Source: Sphingobium faniae (lineage in GTDB: Bacteria > Pseudomonadota > Alphaproteobacteria > Sphingomonadales > Sphingomonadaceae). From it: a stretch of DNA of 64,000 nt. The translations under genes were made by a program, and so were the position numbers. Under the pieces are notes generated by a model. It saw nothing but the letters and a program-made list of their open reading frames with translations. It made no database searches and was not told where the DNA came from. The stretch is from positions 1 to 64,000 of the forward strand of contig FMTU01000014.1 of NCBI GenBank assembly GCA_900100475.1, given 5' to 3'. Shown here one piece after another: positions 1 through 10,979 of the stretch; position 1 is the first letter of the stretch; each line of letters begins with the position of its first letter.

Positions 1-248
1 GATAATTGCTCAAACAGAAGGTCGAAGACCCCTTTCACCGCCCACCGACGAAAACGACGGAAACAGGAGTTCCAGTTGCCGAAGCTCTCCGGCAAATCTC
101 TCCATGGCGCTCCGGTCCCAGCAACCCACAAAACCGCTTCGAGAAATCTACGATTGTCCGCAGCCGAACGGCCTCGGTCCCCAACTTTACCGGGAAGCAC
201 GGGGCGAACCCGCTCCCACTGCTCGTCGCTTAATCCGTGTCGATCCAA
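1..248 (-). CDS. IS5-family transposase, N-terminal part, cut by the window edge
   Basis: The reverse strand reads an IS5-type transposase N-terminus: LSDEQWERVRPVLPGK followed by DNRRFLEAVLWVAGTGAPWR and the LPESFGNWN segment. This is the DUF4096-like domain that precedes the DDE catalytic domain, which would lie beyond the left edge. No ATG is in frame near the start; a TTG at 248 just before the conserved block is the likely start. Integrity of the gene outside the window cannot be judged. Confidence 0.8.
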   Translation of the reverse strand, partial: MDRHGLSDEQWERVRPVLPGKVGDRGRSAADNRRFLEAVLWVAGTGAPWRDLPESFGNWNSCFRRFRRWAVKGVFDLLFEQL

Positions 249-302
249 GATGGCGCTCCCTTCGCCAGTCTTGAATCCGATCCGCGCGGAAAAAGGAATC
301 CC
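1..302 (-). mobile_element. Right-hand part of an IS5-family insertion sequence
   Basis: The transposase fragment is followed by about 50 bases ending in GGGATTCC (read on the minus strand), which probably is the terminal inverted repeat, next to TTAA at 303-306. The other terminal repeat lies outside, so the boundary is inferred. The element stops within a few bases of the predicted left end of the IS21 element, suggesting one insertion landed at the edge of the other. Confidence 0.5.
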
Positions 303-327
303 TTAAATGTCCACACGCCTTAGATGA

Positions 328-2819
<2,492 letters not shown>

Positions 2820-2870
2820 GTCTTGCCAGCGGCAATCAAACACACCAAAACGACCTCGTCGCGATCAGCG

Positions 2871-2913
2871 CTTCTCATCCTGATCGTCGCTAACTTCTCA
2901 TCCAGATCGTCGC
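2871..2913. repeat. Two 20-bp direct repeats in the right end of the IS21 element
   Basis: CTTCTCATCCTGATCGTCGC (2871-2890) and a copy with one mismatch (2894-2913), spaced 23 bp start to start. Repeats of this kind at IS21 termini are IstA binding sites; that role is inferred from the family. Confidence 0.75.
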
Positions 2914-2928
2914 GCTACAATGCCTGAA

Positions 2929-2960
2929 ATTGCAGACGTCACGCGCGTGATGTCTGCAAT
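2929..2960. terminator. 32-bp near-perfect palindrome, probable terminator or operator
   Basis: ATTGCAGAC and TCACGC are mirrored by GCGTGA and GTCTGCAAT about a centre at 2944/2945, with one mismatch pair (2938/2951) that would be a G-U wobble in RNA. It lies 17 bases beyond the stop of the minus-strand XRE gene and 10 bases from the IS21 end. A short T run (AATTTC) follows on the minus strand, so a transcription terminator is the simplest reading; a protein-binding palindrome is possible. Confidence 0.6.
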
Positions 2961-2976
2961 GGCCTGCCGACAATCC

Positions 2977-3216
2977 TCACTTCTTTTTCAGTACATTAGC
3001 GAGCTCAGCAGGTGGATCAAGGCCGAGCACCGTTGCGACATCAACAAATTCGATGACGTCGAGCCGCCTCTTGGAGAGTTCATAGCGTGAGATAAATTGC
3101 TGAGGTCTGCCAAGCTGGCTGGCGAGTTCAGCCTGAGACAAGTCGATCTCGCGGCGGGCATCGATCAACACCGCGAGAAGCTTTTGATAGCGTGTATCCT
3201 GAACGCCTCTTGTCAC
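2977..3216 (-). CDS. Small XRE-family helix-turn-helix regulator
   Basis: A 79-aa protein that is almost only a lambda-repressor-like HTH domain: ARREIDLSQAELASQLG then RPQQFISRYELSKRRLDVIE. Such single-domain XRE proteins bind operator DNA, often as antitoxins or phage/plasmid regulators. No partner gene is adjacent: the IS21 element lies on its downstream side and about 400 bases without a supported gene lie upstream. The target is unknown. Confidence 0.8.
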   Translation of the reverse strand: MTRGVQDTRYQKLLAVLIDARREIDLSQAELASQLGRPQQFISRYELSKRRLDVIEFVDVATVLGLDPPAELANVLKKK

Positions 3217-3617
3217 CAGGGACCACCTTTCCTAGCCTGATACGCATACACCCGATAACGTCACTTTCCCGCCAAATATAACAAGGTTCATGGATCATGT
3301 CCCGCGTGATGGTGTAGCGCGACGGCAGGGTGTCGGCATCGGCGTGCCGATTGGTCGCAGTTGGCACTTCGCCGGCGCCGGGTTCGATCTTTTAGGCGAG
3401 CCCTCGGCGAGAAGGCCTGGCAGATTTCCCTGAAATTCCCTGCCAAGGGAGAGGGTGTCGTTGGTCGGCGCGCGTTGAAGATGTCGGGTCTCGAACAATG
3501 GCCAGGCACCGTGGATCTTGAACGTGATCAGCAGCGGCAGGTCAGGCAAATCCGTATAGGCCCTGTAAACGCTGCCGATCATCAGCCGTAAAGTACAGCT
3601 TCGGAGGTTTCCTGGTC
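3217..3617. other. Stretch without a supported gene
   Basis: Several short open frames exist on both strands. A minus-strand frame around 3400-3580 has protein-like stretches (LPLLITFKIHGAWPLFETRH) but I cannot match it to a family, and it lacks a convincing start. It may be a remnant. Confidence 0.3.
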
Positions 3618-4661
3618 TTAAAACTCGATGTCCAGAACGATGTTGTCGACATAATGCCCGACTTGCGGGGTTGTTTGAGCCGGATCGATGCGGGCTCCAT
3701 AAGTGAAACCCTGCTGAACGATGCCGTCGTAGATGCCGGGATTAACCTGCGCCGCCGCGCTGCTGCGGCGCTCTGCGCCGACACTGCCCCAGCGGATACC
3801 CGAAGAGGGGACCTGGTAAATTTCGTAGCGCAAATAATCACTCGTCGCTGCGCGGCGCATTCGCCGCCATCCGCCATCGAAGTTGTTCCCATCGCTTAGG
3901 CCCACGCTATAAGCGGCGCCGGCGCTGCAGCGGATAGTGATCGTCTGGGTCGCCTCGGCGAAACTGCCTGCGAGCGGCGCGCTGCCAAAGTCGAGGTCCG
4001 GTGCTGCGATCGCGCAATCATTCTCGACGATCATGGTCACCGTCATTGTGGTGAGCACGCCGCTCCCCCAGTTGAGGGGCGTGAGCAGAATCGGCCGTTG
4101 AAATCCCGGGCTCTCCGAAAAGTCGCAAATCACGAGCACCCCGAGCGTACAGACCGAGAAATACCACCGCAGATTGACGGTCCCGCTGTAAATGCCTGCC
4201 CGCAGCCCCGGCTGCGCCTGCGTCTTGACATAGAGCGGCAAGCTGCCTCCTGGACCGGAAAACAGATTGAGAAGCTGGAAACTCGTAAAGTCGAACTCAT
4301 TGCCGGTGGCGATTGCCGTGCCTCCCTGCGTTGCGGAGATCGTGAACGGGATGGTCTGGTTATCGGGGCCGCCGGTCAGCAGAAACATTGAACTCTCGAC
4401 CTTGACCTTGATGTAGGACGTGCTGAGCAACGCCAGCGGCGGCGTACAGGCAAGGCCGCCGGCGCCTGCACTTTCCTGTCCGGTCGATGCCAGATCGAAT
4501 GAGCTGTGACTGCCAAGATCGGCATCGCTGCTCGAAACCGTGCAATATTTGAACGTCTGCGCCGCACCGGGTGACGGGAACGCGATGATTGCGATGAAGA
4601 TAAGACAGAGCCAGCGGATATGAACCCATGGCCCCCGATCCGCGACGGTGTGGCAGCTCAT
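3618..4661 (-). CDS. Two-domain spore coat U protein, CsuE-like pilus tip subunit
   Basis: A 347-aa secreted protein, last gene of the chaperone-usher operon. After a signal peptide (hydrophobic residues 14-34, cleavage near PGAAQ) it has two spore-coat-U (SCPU) domains, about residues 36-180 and 200-347; the second shows the family pattern (CAIAAPDLDFGS, TITIRCSAGAAYSVGLSDG, final VLDIEF). In Csu pili of Acinetobacter the two-domain SCPU protein CsuE sits at the tip and mediates adhesion, and csuE is likewise last. The start overlaps the usher stop by four bases. The adhesin role is by analogy. Confidence 0.85.
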   Translation of the reverse strand: MSCHTVADRGPWVHIRWLCLIFIAIIAFPSPGAAQTFKYCTVSSSDADLGSHSSFDLASTGQESAGAGGLACTPPLALLSTSYIKVKVESSMFLLTGGPDNQTIPFTISATQGGTAIATGNEFDFTSFQLLNLFSGPGGSLPLYVKTQAQPGLRAGIYSGTVNLRWYFSVCTLGVLVICDFSESPGFQRPILLTPLNWGSGVLTTMTVTMIVENDCAIAAPDLDFGSAPLAGSFAEATQTITIRCSAGAAYSVGLSDGNNFDGGWRRMRRAATSDYLRYEIYQVPSSGIRWGSVGAERRSSAAAQVNPGIYDGIVQQGFTYGARIDPAQTTPQVGHYVDNIVLDIEF

Positions 4662-7054
4662 GGCTCATTCTCCATCAGGCAGGTCAAAGGCCCAACCTTG
4701 CTGATCTGGTCAGGTGCCGCATCAAGGTCGAATGATGCGGCACAGGTCCCGCCATGGGGGAGCGTTATGATGAGCCTGTTTTGCGCCTGAAGGCCCTCAA
4801 TATAGGCGATGCCGTCCCAGCCGACATAAGCGCCGGGCGTGCCATTGACTGCAACGGCGGCGCCGACCGGAAGGGGCTTTCCAGTCGTGTCGTGCAGCCT
4901 GACCATCGCCGCTACGACCCGGGACACAGGAAAGTCGAGAAGATAGCCGCTCCCGCGACGCACGGCGACGCGTTGTTCCACGATCGGAGTTTCGACCGCA
5001 GGTGGAAGCCCCAGGGGGTCGATGGCATATTTCGCGCGATAATAGGAACTGGCCCATGGCACCAGCAGATGACCGTTGCCATTGGTCTTGCCGATCAGCT
5101 GGTTTTCGTAGCGGACAGGCACGTTCGGCTCGCCATTGGTACTGACGACAGCGAAGGCGTCGTTGATCCGGTTGGCGACAAAAGTCGATCCGTCCATCAT
5201 GACGATAGAGCCGCTTGCGCCGGCCCAGCGGGTATAATCGCCGTTTGCCCCATAGACGCCGCCGCGCAGTTGCATCAGATCGTTGCGCCAGGTGAGATCG
5301 GCCTGGGCATAGCGCTCTGTTCTGCTGCCCTCGGCATAGCCGAGATTCCACCCTATGCCGCCATCGCTCGGTACGGCGCGATTATAGTTGACGCGCCAGG
5401 AACTGCCGCGGGCCGAGCTGCGCTCAAATCCGCTGCTCGCGGTTCCCCGGTCACGGCCGAGGGGCATGACCAGCTGAAGCGCCGCCGCCCATTTGCTCTC
5501 CCCGATCTCATGGTTGGCCGAGGCATAGAGGCTTGTGCTCTTCCAGAACGGCAATCCCCATGAGAGATTGGCGAGACGCGTTCGTTTTCCGTCGCGTGCG
5601 CGCGTATCGAAATAGCCGGCGCCAAGACTGCCAAGGCGGTCCAGCGAAACGCTGCCGGTGATGGATGTGCTTCGCCTGCTCAGGCTGAAGGATCCGGCAT
5701 CATAGACAGACAGATCGGCGAAGCCCGCGCTGCGCCTGCTATGCAGAGCCGTCATACTGAACTTCCGCGCGCTATACTGGTATCCTAAGGTCCATTGATC
5801 GCCACTGCGCCCCTTGTATCGGCTATGGCTCCAGGCCGTGTTGACGATGCCGATGTTACCCAGGCGAACCACCCCGCCGACACCGGCAAGCCCGAACCGC
5901 TCGCCCGCTTCGCCATGAAGCTCCAGCGTTAGTGTGTCGCTCATGCCGCGCCGCAAGGATGCGCTGGCGGCGACAGCGCCATAGGAGAAATTTTTCAGCC
6001 CATAGTCCCGTCGGACAAACCCCGTCGCCAAAGCAAAATCGGAGAGGCCTTCGCGCAGCAGGGCGCCGCTGACGTAAAAGGGTATTGTGGTCGATGCCTG
6101 CCGTCCGAGCGCGTCGGTGACCACAACGACAGCCTCGCCGGCGCCATTGATGGACGGAACATTGGTGAGGGTGAAGGGACCCGGCCTTACCTCGGCACCA
6201 TCAGCCCGATAGCCGTTTATGAAGAGATCGACGGTCGACGGGACGGAAGCATTGCCCGCGAATTGGGGGAGGGGATAGGTAATGACATCGGGGCGTATCG
6301 CAAAATCGCGCGAGATCTGGACGCCGCCCAAACGCATGGTGCTGCCCCAGCTCAAGCTGCGCGTGAGAAGATCACCGGCTTCATAAGTCAGCATGTGTCG
6401 CTCGTCGGAATAGCGCCAGTAGCTATCATAGCGCCTGAAGCCATCTTTCCCGCTGGCCCCGGACGCCGCCCGATACACGCCGGTCGTCGAGACAATGCCG
6501 AACGATCCGAAGGCACGCAGTTCGTTCCATACGGAAAGACTCGCCGCCCCCCGGTCCGGGTCGCTGGCATAAGCATCATAGTTGATCAGCAAGCCCGGGC
6601 TGCTGCGTGCGGGCGCGTAATCATAGCGCCGGTCGCTGCCGATTTTCTGCTCTGGCAGCCATTCAGCCGGCACATAGAGCATCAATCGTAGCGTAGTAGC
6701 GTCATATTCGGTGCGCAAACCGGCGATGGAGTCGACGGCAACCATGACGGCGTCCTCGTCCTCGACCGCAATGCCGACACTGCGCAAATCAGCTGCCGTC
6801 ACATGATAACGGCCGCCGCGGAGCAAGGCCGGAACGATCTTGCCGGTCGGGAGCCTGTTGACGACCAGTTCCAGATGCAGCGTCACCTCGTCGACCGGCT
6901 GCTCTGCCTGTGGTGCCGGAGGGAGGGAAGAGCCGGACCAGGCACCGCTTGCAATGGCCGGGCTTGCATGAAAGATCGAGCATAATCCTGCCGAGGCCAT
7001 AAGCCTGAGCCGCCACCGGCGCGGTTTCCATTCGAAGACGCTTCCCTTTTGCAT
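4658..7054 (-). CDS. Outer-membrane usher of an archaic chaperone-usher pilus (CsuD-like)
   Basis: A 798-aa FimD/PapC-type usher that receives chaperone-subunit complexes and threads the pilus through its beta-barrel. Seen: signal peptide (residues about 15-36), an N-terminal domain (EVTLHLELVVNRLPTGK), a barrel with many aromatic repeats, the plug-like PSTVDLFINGYRADGAEVRPG segment, and C-terminal beta domains ending LTCLMENEP. I chose ATG 7054, 16 bases after the chaperone stop, because a signal peptide follows directly; ATG 7111 would add 19 residues and overlap the chaperone gene. The long plus-strand frames opposite it are shadows. Confidence 0.92.
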   Translation of the reverse strand: MQKGSVFEWKPRRWRLRLMASAGLCSIFHASPAIASGAWSGSSLPPAPQAEQPVDEVTLHLELVVNRLPTGKIVPALLRGGRYHVTAADLRSVGIAVEDEDAVMVAVDSIAGLRTEYDATTLRLMLYVPAEWLPEQKIGSDRRYDYAPARSSPGLLINYDAYASDPDRGAASLSVWNELRAFGSFGIVSTTGVYRAASGASGKDGFRRYDSYWRYSDERHMLTYEAGDLLTRSLSWGSTMRLGGVQISRDFAIRPDVITYPLPQFAGNASVPSTVDLFINGYRADGAEVRPGPFTLTNVPSINGAGEAVVVVTDALGRQASTTIPFYVSGALLREGLSDFALATGFVRRDYGLKNFSYGAVAASASLRRGMSDTLTLELHGEAGERFGLAGVGGVVRLGNIGIVNTAWSHSRYKGRSGDQWTLGYQYSARKFSMTALHSRRSAGFADLSVYDAGSFSLSRRSTSITGSVSLDRLGSLGAGYFDTRARDGKRTRLANLSWGLPFWKSTSLYASANHEIGESKWAAALQLVMPLGRDRGTASSGFERSSARGSSWRVNYNRAVPSDGGIGWNLGYAEGSRTERYAQADLTWRNDLMQLRGGVYGANGDYTRWAGASGSIVMMDGSTFVANRINDAFAVVSTNGEPNVPVRYENQLIGKTNGNGHLLVPWASSYYRAKYAIDPLGLPPAVETPIVEQRVAVRRGSGYLLDFPVSRVVAAMVRLHDTTGKPLPVGAAVAVNGTPGAYVGWDGIAYIEGLQAQNRLIITLPHGGTCAASFDLDAAPDQISKVGPLTCLMENEP

Positions 7055-7070
7055 AGAATGCGTCCGGCAT

Positions 7071-7862
7071 CTATTTCGCCGGCGCGACAGCCAGCGCCTC
7101 TGAACCGCCATTGATCGTTGCCATCAGGATGGCGTCCGCTTTGATCGCGTCCGGCAATGGCCGGCGGAGACTCGATCCCGCCAGCACATAGCCGAGCAAT
7201 CCCTGGGCCAATGTCGTCGATCCGGCGCCATGCCTGAAATAAACGCCGGTCAGCCGCGCATGGACCGGTCCAATGTTATGAATTTCCAGATATGATTTTC
7301 CGTTCTGGGCACCAATCCGCCAGGAAAGCTCCGGTTGACCGGCGCTCGCCGGATCGCGTTTCCGGTCGGCCCTCGGCTTCCACCACAGACCCTCGCCATA
7401 GACGAAGAGGGGAATGGAATAGCGGAACTGCAAGCGGACACCGACGGATGGACCCGTCCCTTCAGCTGAATCGGTCCCTGCATGGGTGGGCACTTCATCG
7501 ATGAGCAGCCTGAACGCCCGTTCCACGCCTGGCTGCACCGGAACGGTTCGGGTCAGCCGGACCATTTGACGTTTCCCGGCTTCGATCCTGATCATCGGCG
7601 GTGTGCCGATAATTTCCTCCTGGTCCGCATATCGGTCTTCGCCATCGACCTGGGTCCAGGACAGTATCCGCAACTGGAGCAACGAAGATCTGGAGCCGCG
7701 ATTTTCAAGCCACAGGGCAACGGCTTGCTGATCGTGCTCGATGACAGGGTCGATCGGCCAGACGAGGATTGATCCTGCGGCATGCACCGGCCTGGCGGGA
7801 GCGAGCGTGACGAACAGGAACAACAGCGCACCAAGGCACAATCTTGTCCGCCACAGCATCAC
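7071..7862 (-). CDS. Periplasmic pilus assembly chaperone (CsuC-like)
   Basis: A 263-aa PapD-like chaperone that completes pilin folds by donor-strand complementation. It has a signal peptide (ALLFLFVTLAPARPVHA), the first immunoglobulin-like domain with the basic strand region (KRQMVRLTRTVP) and the RAFRLLIDEVP signature near residue 115, then a second domain (LSWRIGAQNGKSYLEIHN). The genes order as two pilins, chaperone, usher, tip, as in csu and Myxococcus mcu operons. Confidence 0.92.
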   Translation of the reverse strand: MMLWRTRLCLGALLFLFVTLAPARPVHAAGSILVWPIDPVIEHDQQAVALWLENRGSRSSLLQLRILSWTQVDGEDRYADQEEIIGTPPMIRIEAGKRQMVRLTRTVPVQPGVERAFRLLIDEVPTHAGTDSAEGTGPSVGVRLQFRYSIPLFVYGEGLWWKPRADRKRDPASAGQPELSWRIGAQNGKSYLEIHNIGPVHARLTGVYFRHGAGSTTLAQGLLGYVLAGSSLRRPLPDAIKADAILMATINGGSEALAVAPAK

Positions 7863-7893
7863 AGGCTTACTCCCCCCAAGATCCGACCGTGTT

Positions 7894-8442
7894 TCACCAG
7901 GTCAGGGTGACCAGCAAAGTGTCGGTATATGTTCCCGCAGCGCTCCCTCCGGGGAGCGAAACCTGGCCGTAAACATGCAATTGCACGTCGTTCATATTGG
8001 CTGCCGTCACAAGGATCGACCGGTCCTGATCTATGGTGATCTCGTCCGTCATCCCCGCATTGGCGTATAGGCGATATGGCAGCCGATCCGCGGTCGATGG
8101 TCCGAGTTGCATGTTTCGATTGCCGCCGCTTGCGTGCTGGCCACCTCCGAGCCTCATGCTGAGTGCGACGCCTGGCGTACAGCGCAGGGTAATCATCTGG
8201 TTTCCCGTAAGCGCGGCACTATGGCTGGCCGTGGACAGGGTCGTATCATTGCCGAAGTCCAGTGTGCCGATCAGGCCGGCATCGCCGCTCGTGCCGACCC
8301 CGTCGGCTGCGCATCCGGCGACGATGGTTGCCGATACTTCGAACGATGCGGTTGTATCGGCTTGGGCAGGGCCAGGCATGGCCATGAGAGCCCATAAGCC
8401 GAATATCGGCGGCCAGGCATGTTTCCCTGTCAGGCGATGCAT
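7894..8442 (-). CDS. Spore coat U domain pilin subunit
   Basis: A 182-aa secreted SCPU protein: signal peptide to about residue 28 (PGPAQA), then the single domain with ATIVAGCAADG, LDFGNDTTLS, MITLRCTPGVALSMRLGG and C-terminal GTYTDTLLVTLTW. Two cysteines (CAADG, LRCTPG) probably form the family disulfide. It is likely a minor or major shaft subunit; 31 bases separate it from the chaperone gene and 32 from the preceding pilin gene, consistent with one transcript. Confidence 0.88.
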   Translation of the reverse strand: MHRLTGKHAWPPIFGLWALMAMPGPAQADTTASFEVSATIVAGCAADGVGTSGDAGLIGTLDFGNDTTLSTASHSAALTGNQMITLRCTPGVALSMRLGGGQHASGGNRNMQLGPSTADRLPYRLYANAGMTDEITIDQDRSILVTAANMNDVQLHVYGQVSLPGGSAAGTYTDTLLVTLTW

Positions 8443-8474
8443 GCCGTGACCCGCCGCTCTTCACAACCCCTGCG

Positions 8475-9020
8475 TCAGAGTTCCAGCACGACGGTGACGG
8501 TATCGTTGTAAGTGCCTGCAATTAGGCCGGCTGCGCCATAGGCGCGGCCATTGACTATGATTGTCTGTTCGGAGCCATCGGCGGAGAGCGCGATGTTATC
8601 GCCATTGTTGATCACGGTGACGTCGTCCGCTCGCAAAAGATTATATGCAACATACTGTGTCGTGACGGACGTGTGTTGCATTGCCTTGTTGCCGGAACCC
8701 GAGGCGTTCGCATCGTGCAGCCCAGTCTGAAAAATGAGATTGGGTGTCACGCCCGCCGTGCATTGGATGGTGATGCCGGCGCCGGTCCCCGTGACCTGGG
8801 CGCTGGCTTCGGAGAAGAGCGTCGTCTGGGTTCCGAAATCGATCGCGCCGAAATCGACACTCCCTGCACCGTCGGCCGCATTGGCGCCATTGATGATGCA
8901 GCCGCTCTCAAGCGTGATCGTCGCATCGATCGTTCCGGTGATATCGGCATGCGCAATACTGGGAAGGCCCAGGATCGAAAGACCCAGGACGGCCGGGATC
9001 ACCTGCTTGATCATGCCCAT
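8475..9020 (-). CDS. Spore coat U domain pilin, probable major subunit (CsuA/B-like)
   Basis: First gene of the pilus operon, 181 aa. I start at ATG 9020, preceded by GGAGG four bases upstream; an upstream ATG at 9068 would put 16 polar residues before the signal peptide (IPAVLGLSILGLPSIAHA). The SCPU domain shows LESGCIINGA, VDFGAIDFGTQTTLF, GITIQCTAGVTPNL and the terminal GTYNDTVTVVLEL. First position and short length match CsuA/B, the rod subunit of archaic pili. Confidence 0.88.
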   Translation of the reverse strand: MGMIKQVIPAVLGLSILGLPSIAHADITGTIDATITLESGCIINGANAADGAGSVDFGAIDFGTQTTLFSEASAQVTGTGAGITIQCTAGVTPNLIFQTGLHDANASGSGNKAMQHTSVTTQYVAYNLLRADDVTVINNGDNIALSADGSEQTIIVNGRAYGAAGLIAGTYNDTVTVVLEL

Positions 9021-9444
9021 ATTTCCTCCATCTCCTGATGGGGGTCGATTAACCCCTGAATTCATCATTCTTCCTCCATAGCTCGCGTCTCGGTTCTTTA
9101 CATCAAAAAGATGTAGAATTGGTTCGTTAAATAAGGGTTAGAGTTGCCCGCCCGACCCGTTTGGCCGTTGGCTGCGGGATGGCTCCGAAAATTCGGCGGT
9201 CTAAGCGACAGTGCCGGCTGGCAACCATTCACGGCACATGCACAACGTCTGCCCGCATCGCCTTCATGCCATGATCAGCCCGCGCCTGTTCGCCCCAACA
9301 GCATCACGTGGATCTACAATCGGCAGTTCCGGGCTGCTTTCGACCAGAAGCTGCTCGGCCTGAGTATTCGATCCGGGTGGGCGTCGTGCAGGACAACTTT
9401 GCTGCCAGCGTTCAATGGGCACCGCAGACCTGTCGTCGCCCTGG
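9021..9444. other. Pilus operon upstream region, no supported gene
   Basis: About 420 bases between the first pilin gene and the ParDE operator. It holds an AT-rich patch (9095-9135) likely to contain the pilus promoter. A 119-codon plus-strand frame at 9144-9503 lacks any recognisable domain and has a composition typical of chance frames. Confidence 0.4.
9099..9115. promoter_or_regulatory. Inverted repeat in the pilus promoter region
   Basis: TACATC-N5-GATGTA, perfect 6-bp arms, 79 bases upstream of the pilin start within the AT-rich patch. It may be a regulator site for the operon. No regulator gene is linked. Confidence 0.35.
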
Positions 9445-9467
9445 CCATTGGCATATTATGCCAATGG
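9445..9467. promoter_or_regulatory. Inverted repeat, probable ParD autoregulatory operator
   Basis: Perfect 10-bp arms CCATTGGCAT and ATGCCAATGG separated by ATT, ending 39 bases before parD. Type II antitoxins with ribbon-helix-helix folds bind such palindromes over their own promoter, so this is the best operator candidate. Confidence 0.65.
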
Positions 9468-9506
9468 AAGTATGATCGAAAGGATTCGCATGCAGGAGCT
9501 TGAGCC

Positions 9507-9797
9507 ATGCCGACCCGCAACGTCGTTCTGACCGACCATCAGCATGATGTCATTGAGACATTGGTCCGCTCGGGCCGCTATCAGAACGCCAGCGAGGTGC
9601 TCCGTGACGGACTCCGCATGGTCGAGCAGCGCGAACGCGAGGATGCGCTGAAGCTCGAGGCGCTGCGGCAGGCCGCGCAGGTTGGGCTTTCCGATCTCGC
9701 CGCCGGTCGCTTCGAGGATATCGCTCCTGACGCGATCGACGGCTTCATCGCCGACCTGGGGGCTGAGGCCGGCAAGCGAACAGGCGTGCGCGTTTGA
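9507..9797 (+). CDS. parD: ParD-type antitoxin
   Basis: A 96-aa type II antitoxin. Residues 1-50 form the ribbon-helix-helix DNA-binding part (RNVVLTDHQHDVIETLV, YQNASEVLRDGLRMVEQ); the C-terminal half is the toxin-wrapping tail. GAGC lies before the ATG. The stop overlaps the toxin start as TTGA, coupling translation. The pair probably stabilises the surrounding accessory DNA. Confidence 0.9.
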   Translation: MPTRNVVLTDHQHDVIETLVRSGRYQNASEVLRDGLRMVEQREREDALKLEALRQAAQVGLSDLAAGRFEDIAPDAIDGFIADLGAEAGKRTGVRV

Positions 9798-10174
9798 CCC
9801 GTATTGTCCGGCTTGCCGGCTCGGCGCGAGCCGACATACTCGATATATTGGAGCGCTCCGAGGCCGAATTCGGCGCCGAGGCGCGCGTGCGCTATGAACG
9901 GCTGATCTCGGCCGCCCTGCATGATCTCTCTGCGGCGCCGGAGCGCCCCGGCAGCGCCGCCCGGCCCGAATTGGGCGCGGATCTGCGCACCTGGCACCTT
10001 CGCGGCAGCCGTGAGCGCGCGCGAGGACCGGACGGGACCGTCCGGCGTCCGCGACATCTGCTGCTCTATACGATCATCGACGATCGGATCGTCGGTGTGC
10101 TGCGCGTGCTCCACGACGCGGTGGAACTGCACCGCCATCTCCAGTGGGACGACGAGGACGCCGCACCGAAATAG
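9794..10174 (+). CDS. parE: ParE-type toxin (RelE/ParE superfamily)
   Basis: A 126-aa toxin starting at TTG 9794, overlapping the parD stop. Visible family marks: RLAGSARADILDILERSEAEFG in helix one, then RPELGADLRTWHL and the strand HLLLYTIIDDRIVGVLRVLHD. ParE toxins of known function poison DNA gyrase; the superfamily also includes RelE-type ribonucleases, so the target is inferred. It is slightly longer than the usual 95-100 aa because of an insert (GSRERARGPDGTVRRP). Confidence 0.88.
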   Translation: MTRIVRLAGSARADILDILERSEAEFGAEARVRYERLISAALHDLSAAPERPGSAARPELGADLRTWHLRGSRERARGPDGTVRRPRHLLLYTIIDDRIVGVLRVLHDAVELHRHLQWDDEDAAPK

Positions 10175-10407
10175 CGGCGAAGATCCGCCTCTGCCACGTC
10201 GCGATCGTTCTGGGGGATCGCGCCTTGGTCGCCGCGATCCCCTTCGGCATGTCGCCGGGCAATCACGACTATGACAATTATAGCTTGTGGGAGGGCGAGA
10301 ACGGTCCTGGGGCCAGCCGACCGCTTTCAGGCGGGCGGGATGGCTGCGCTTCATGGATTTCCCCGCAGTTGCTGCGATAGGCAAGACGCTGCCGGGCGTC
10401 CCTGCCA

Positions 10408-10914
10408 CTAAACGCGGGGATATACGCCGGGGCGCGGCAGCGCGGCCTTTGCGATCAGCGCCATGATCTCAGCGCCGAGGCGCAAATCCGGGGCATGGCC
10501 GAAATGCTGTGCGCGGCGGTGGCCCTTGCGGTCGATCAGTACGAGGGTTGGCGTGCCCTGCATCCCATAGCGCGCCATCGTGATCGGCAGACCGCCCGGC
10601 TCGCCCGGCGCGTCGACGCCGACCGGGAAGGCGATGCGATATTCGTGGAGAAAGGCCTCGAGCGATGTCGGGTTCTGGGCTTCGTGATGCTCGAAGACGC
10701 TGTGCAGGCCAAGCACGACGACATCGTCACGGCTGAAGGTTTCATGGATGCGGGTGGCTTGCGGCAGGCCGTGACTGACGCAGCCGGGACACAGCATCTG
10801 GAACGCCTCGATGACGACCACCCGGCCGCGCAGCGCATCGAGCGACGGCGGCGTATCGGTGTTGAACCACTGAACTGCCTCGATCGCGGGCGCTGGTCTT
10901 GTCGGTGATGTCAT
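10408..10914 (-). CDS. Thioredoxin-fold peroxiredoxin/TlpA-like redoxin
   Basis: A 168-aa cytoplasmic protein with no signal peptide. Its redox motif is CPGC (Cys42, Cys45) in FQMLCPGCVSHGLP, and the cis-proline segment is MQGTPTLVLIDRKGHR. This fits the AhpC/TSA-Redoxin family, reducing peroxides or disulfides. It is last in a three-gene run with a small thioredoxin-like protein and a MarR regulator, suggesting a thiol-stress operon. Substrate unknown. Confidence 0.8.
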   Translation of the reverse strand: MTSPTRPAPAIEAVQWFNTDTPPSLDALRGRVVVIEAFQMLCPGCVSHGLPQATRIHETFSRDDVVVLGLHSVFEHHEAQNPTSLEAFLHEYRIAFPVGVDAPGEPGGLPITMARYGMQGTPTLVLIDRKGHRRAQHFGHAPDLRLGAEIMALIAKAALPRPGVYPRV

Positions 10915-10979
10915 CGCATCGCTCCCGAAAATGAGTGATGGTCCCGGCGACCGCCGCCTCCGGGACCATCCATTCAGGG

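Noticed and set aside
9144..9503. 119-codon plus-strand frame upstream of parD
   Set aside because: No domain, no good ribosome site, and it covers the parD operator; more likely regulatory DNA.
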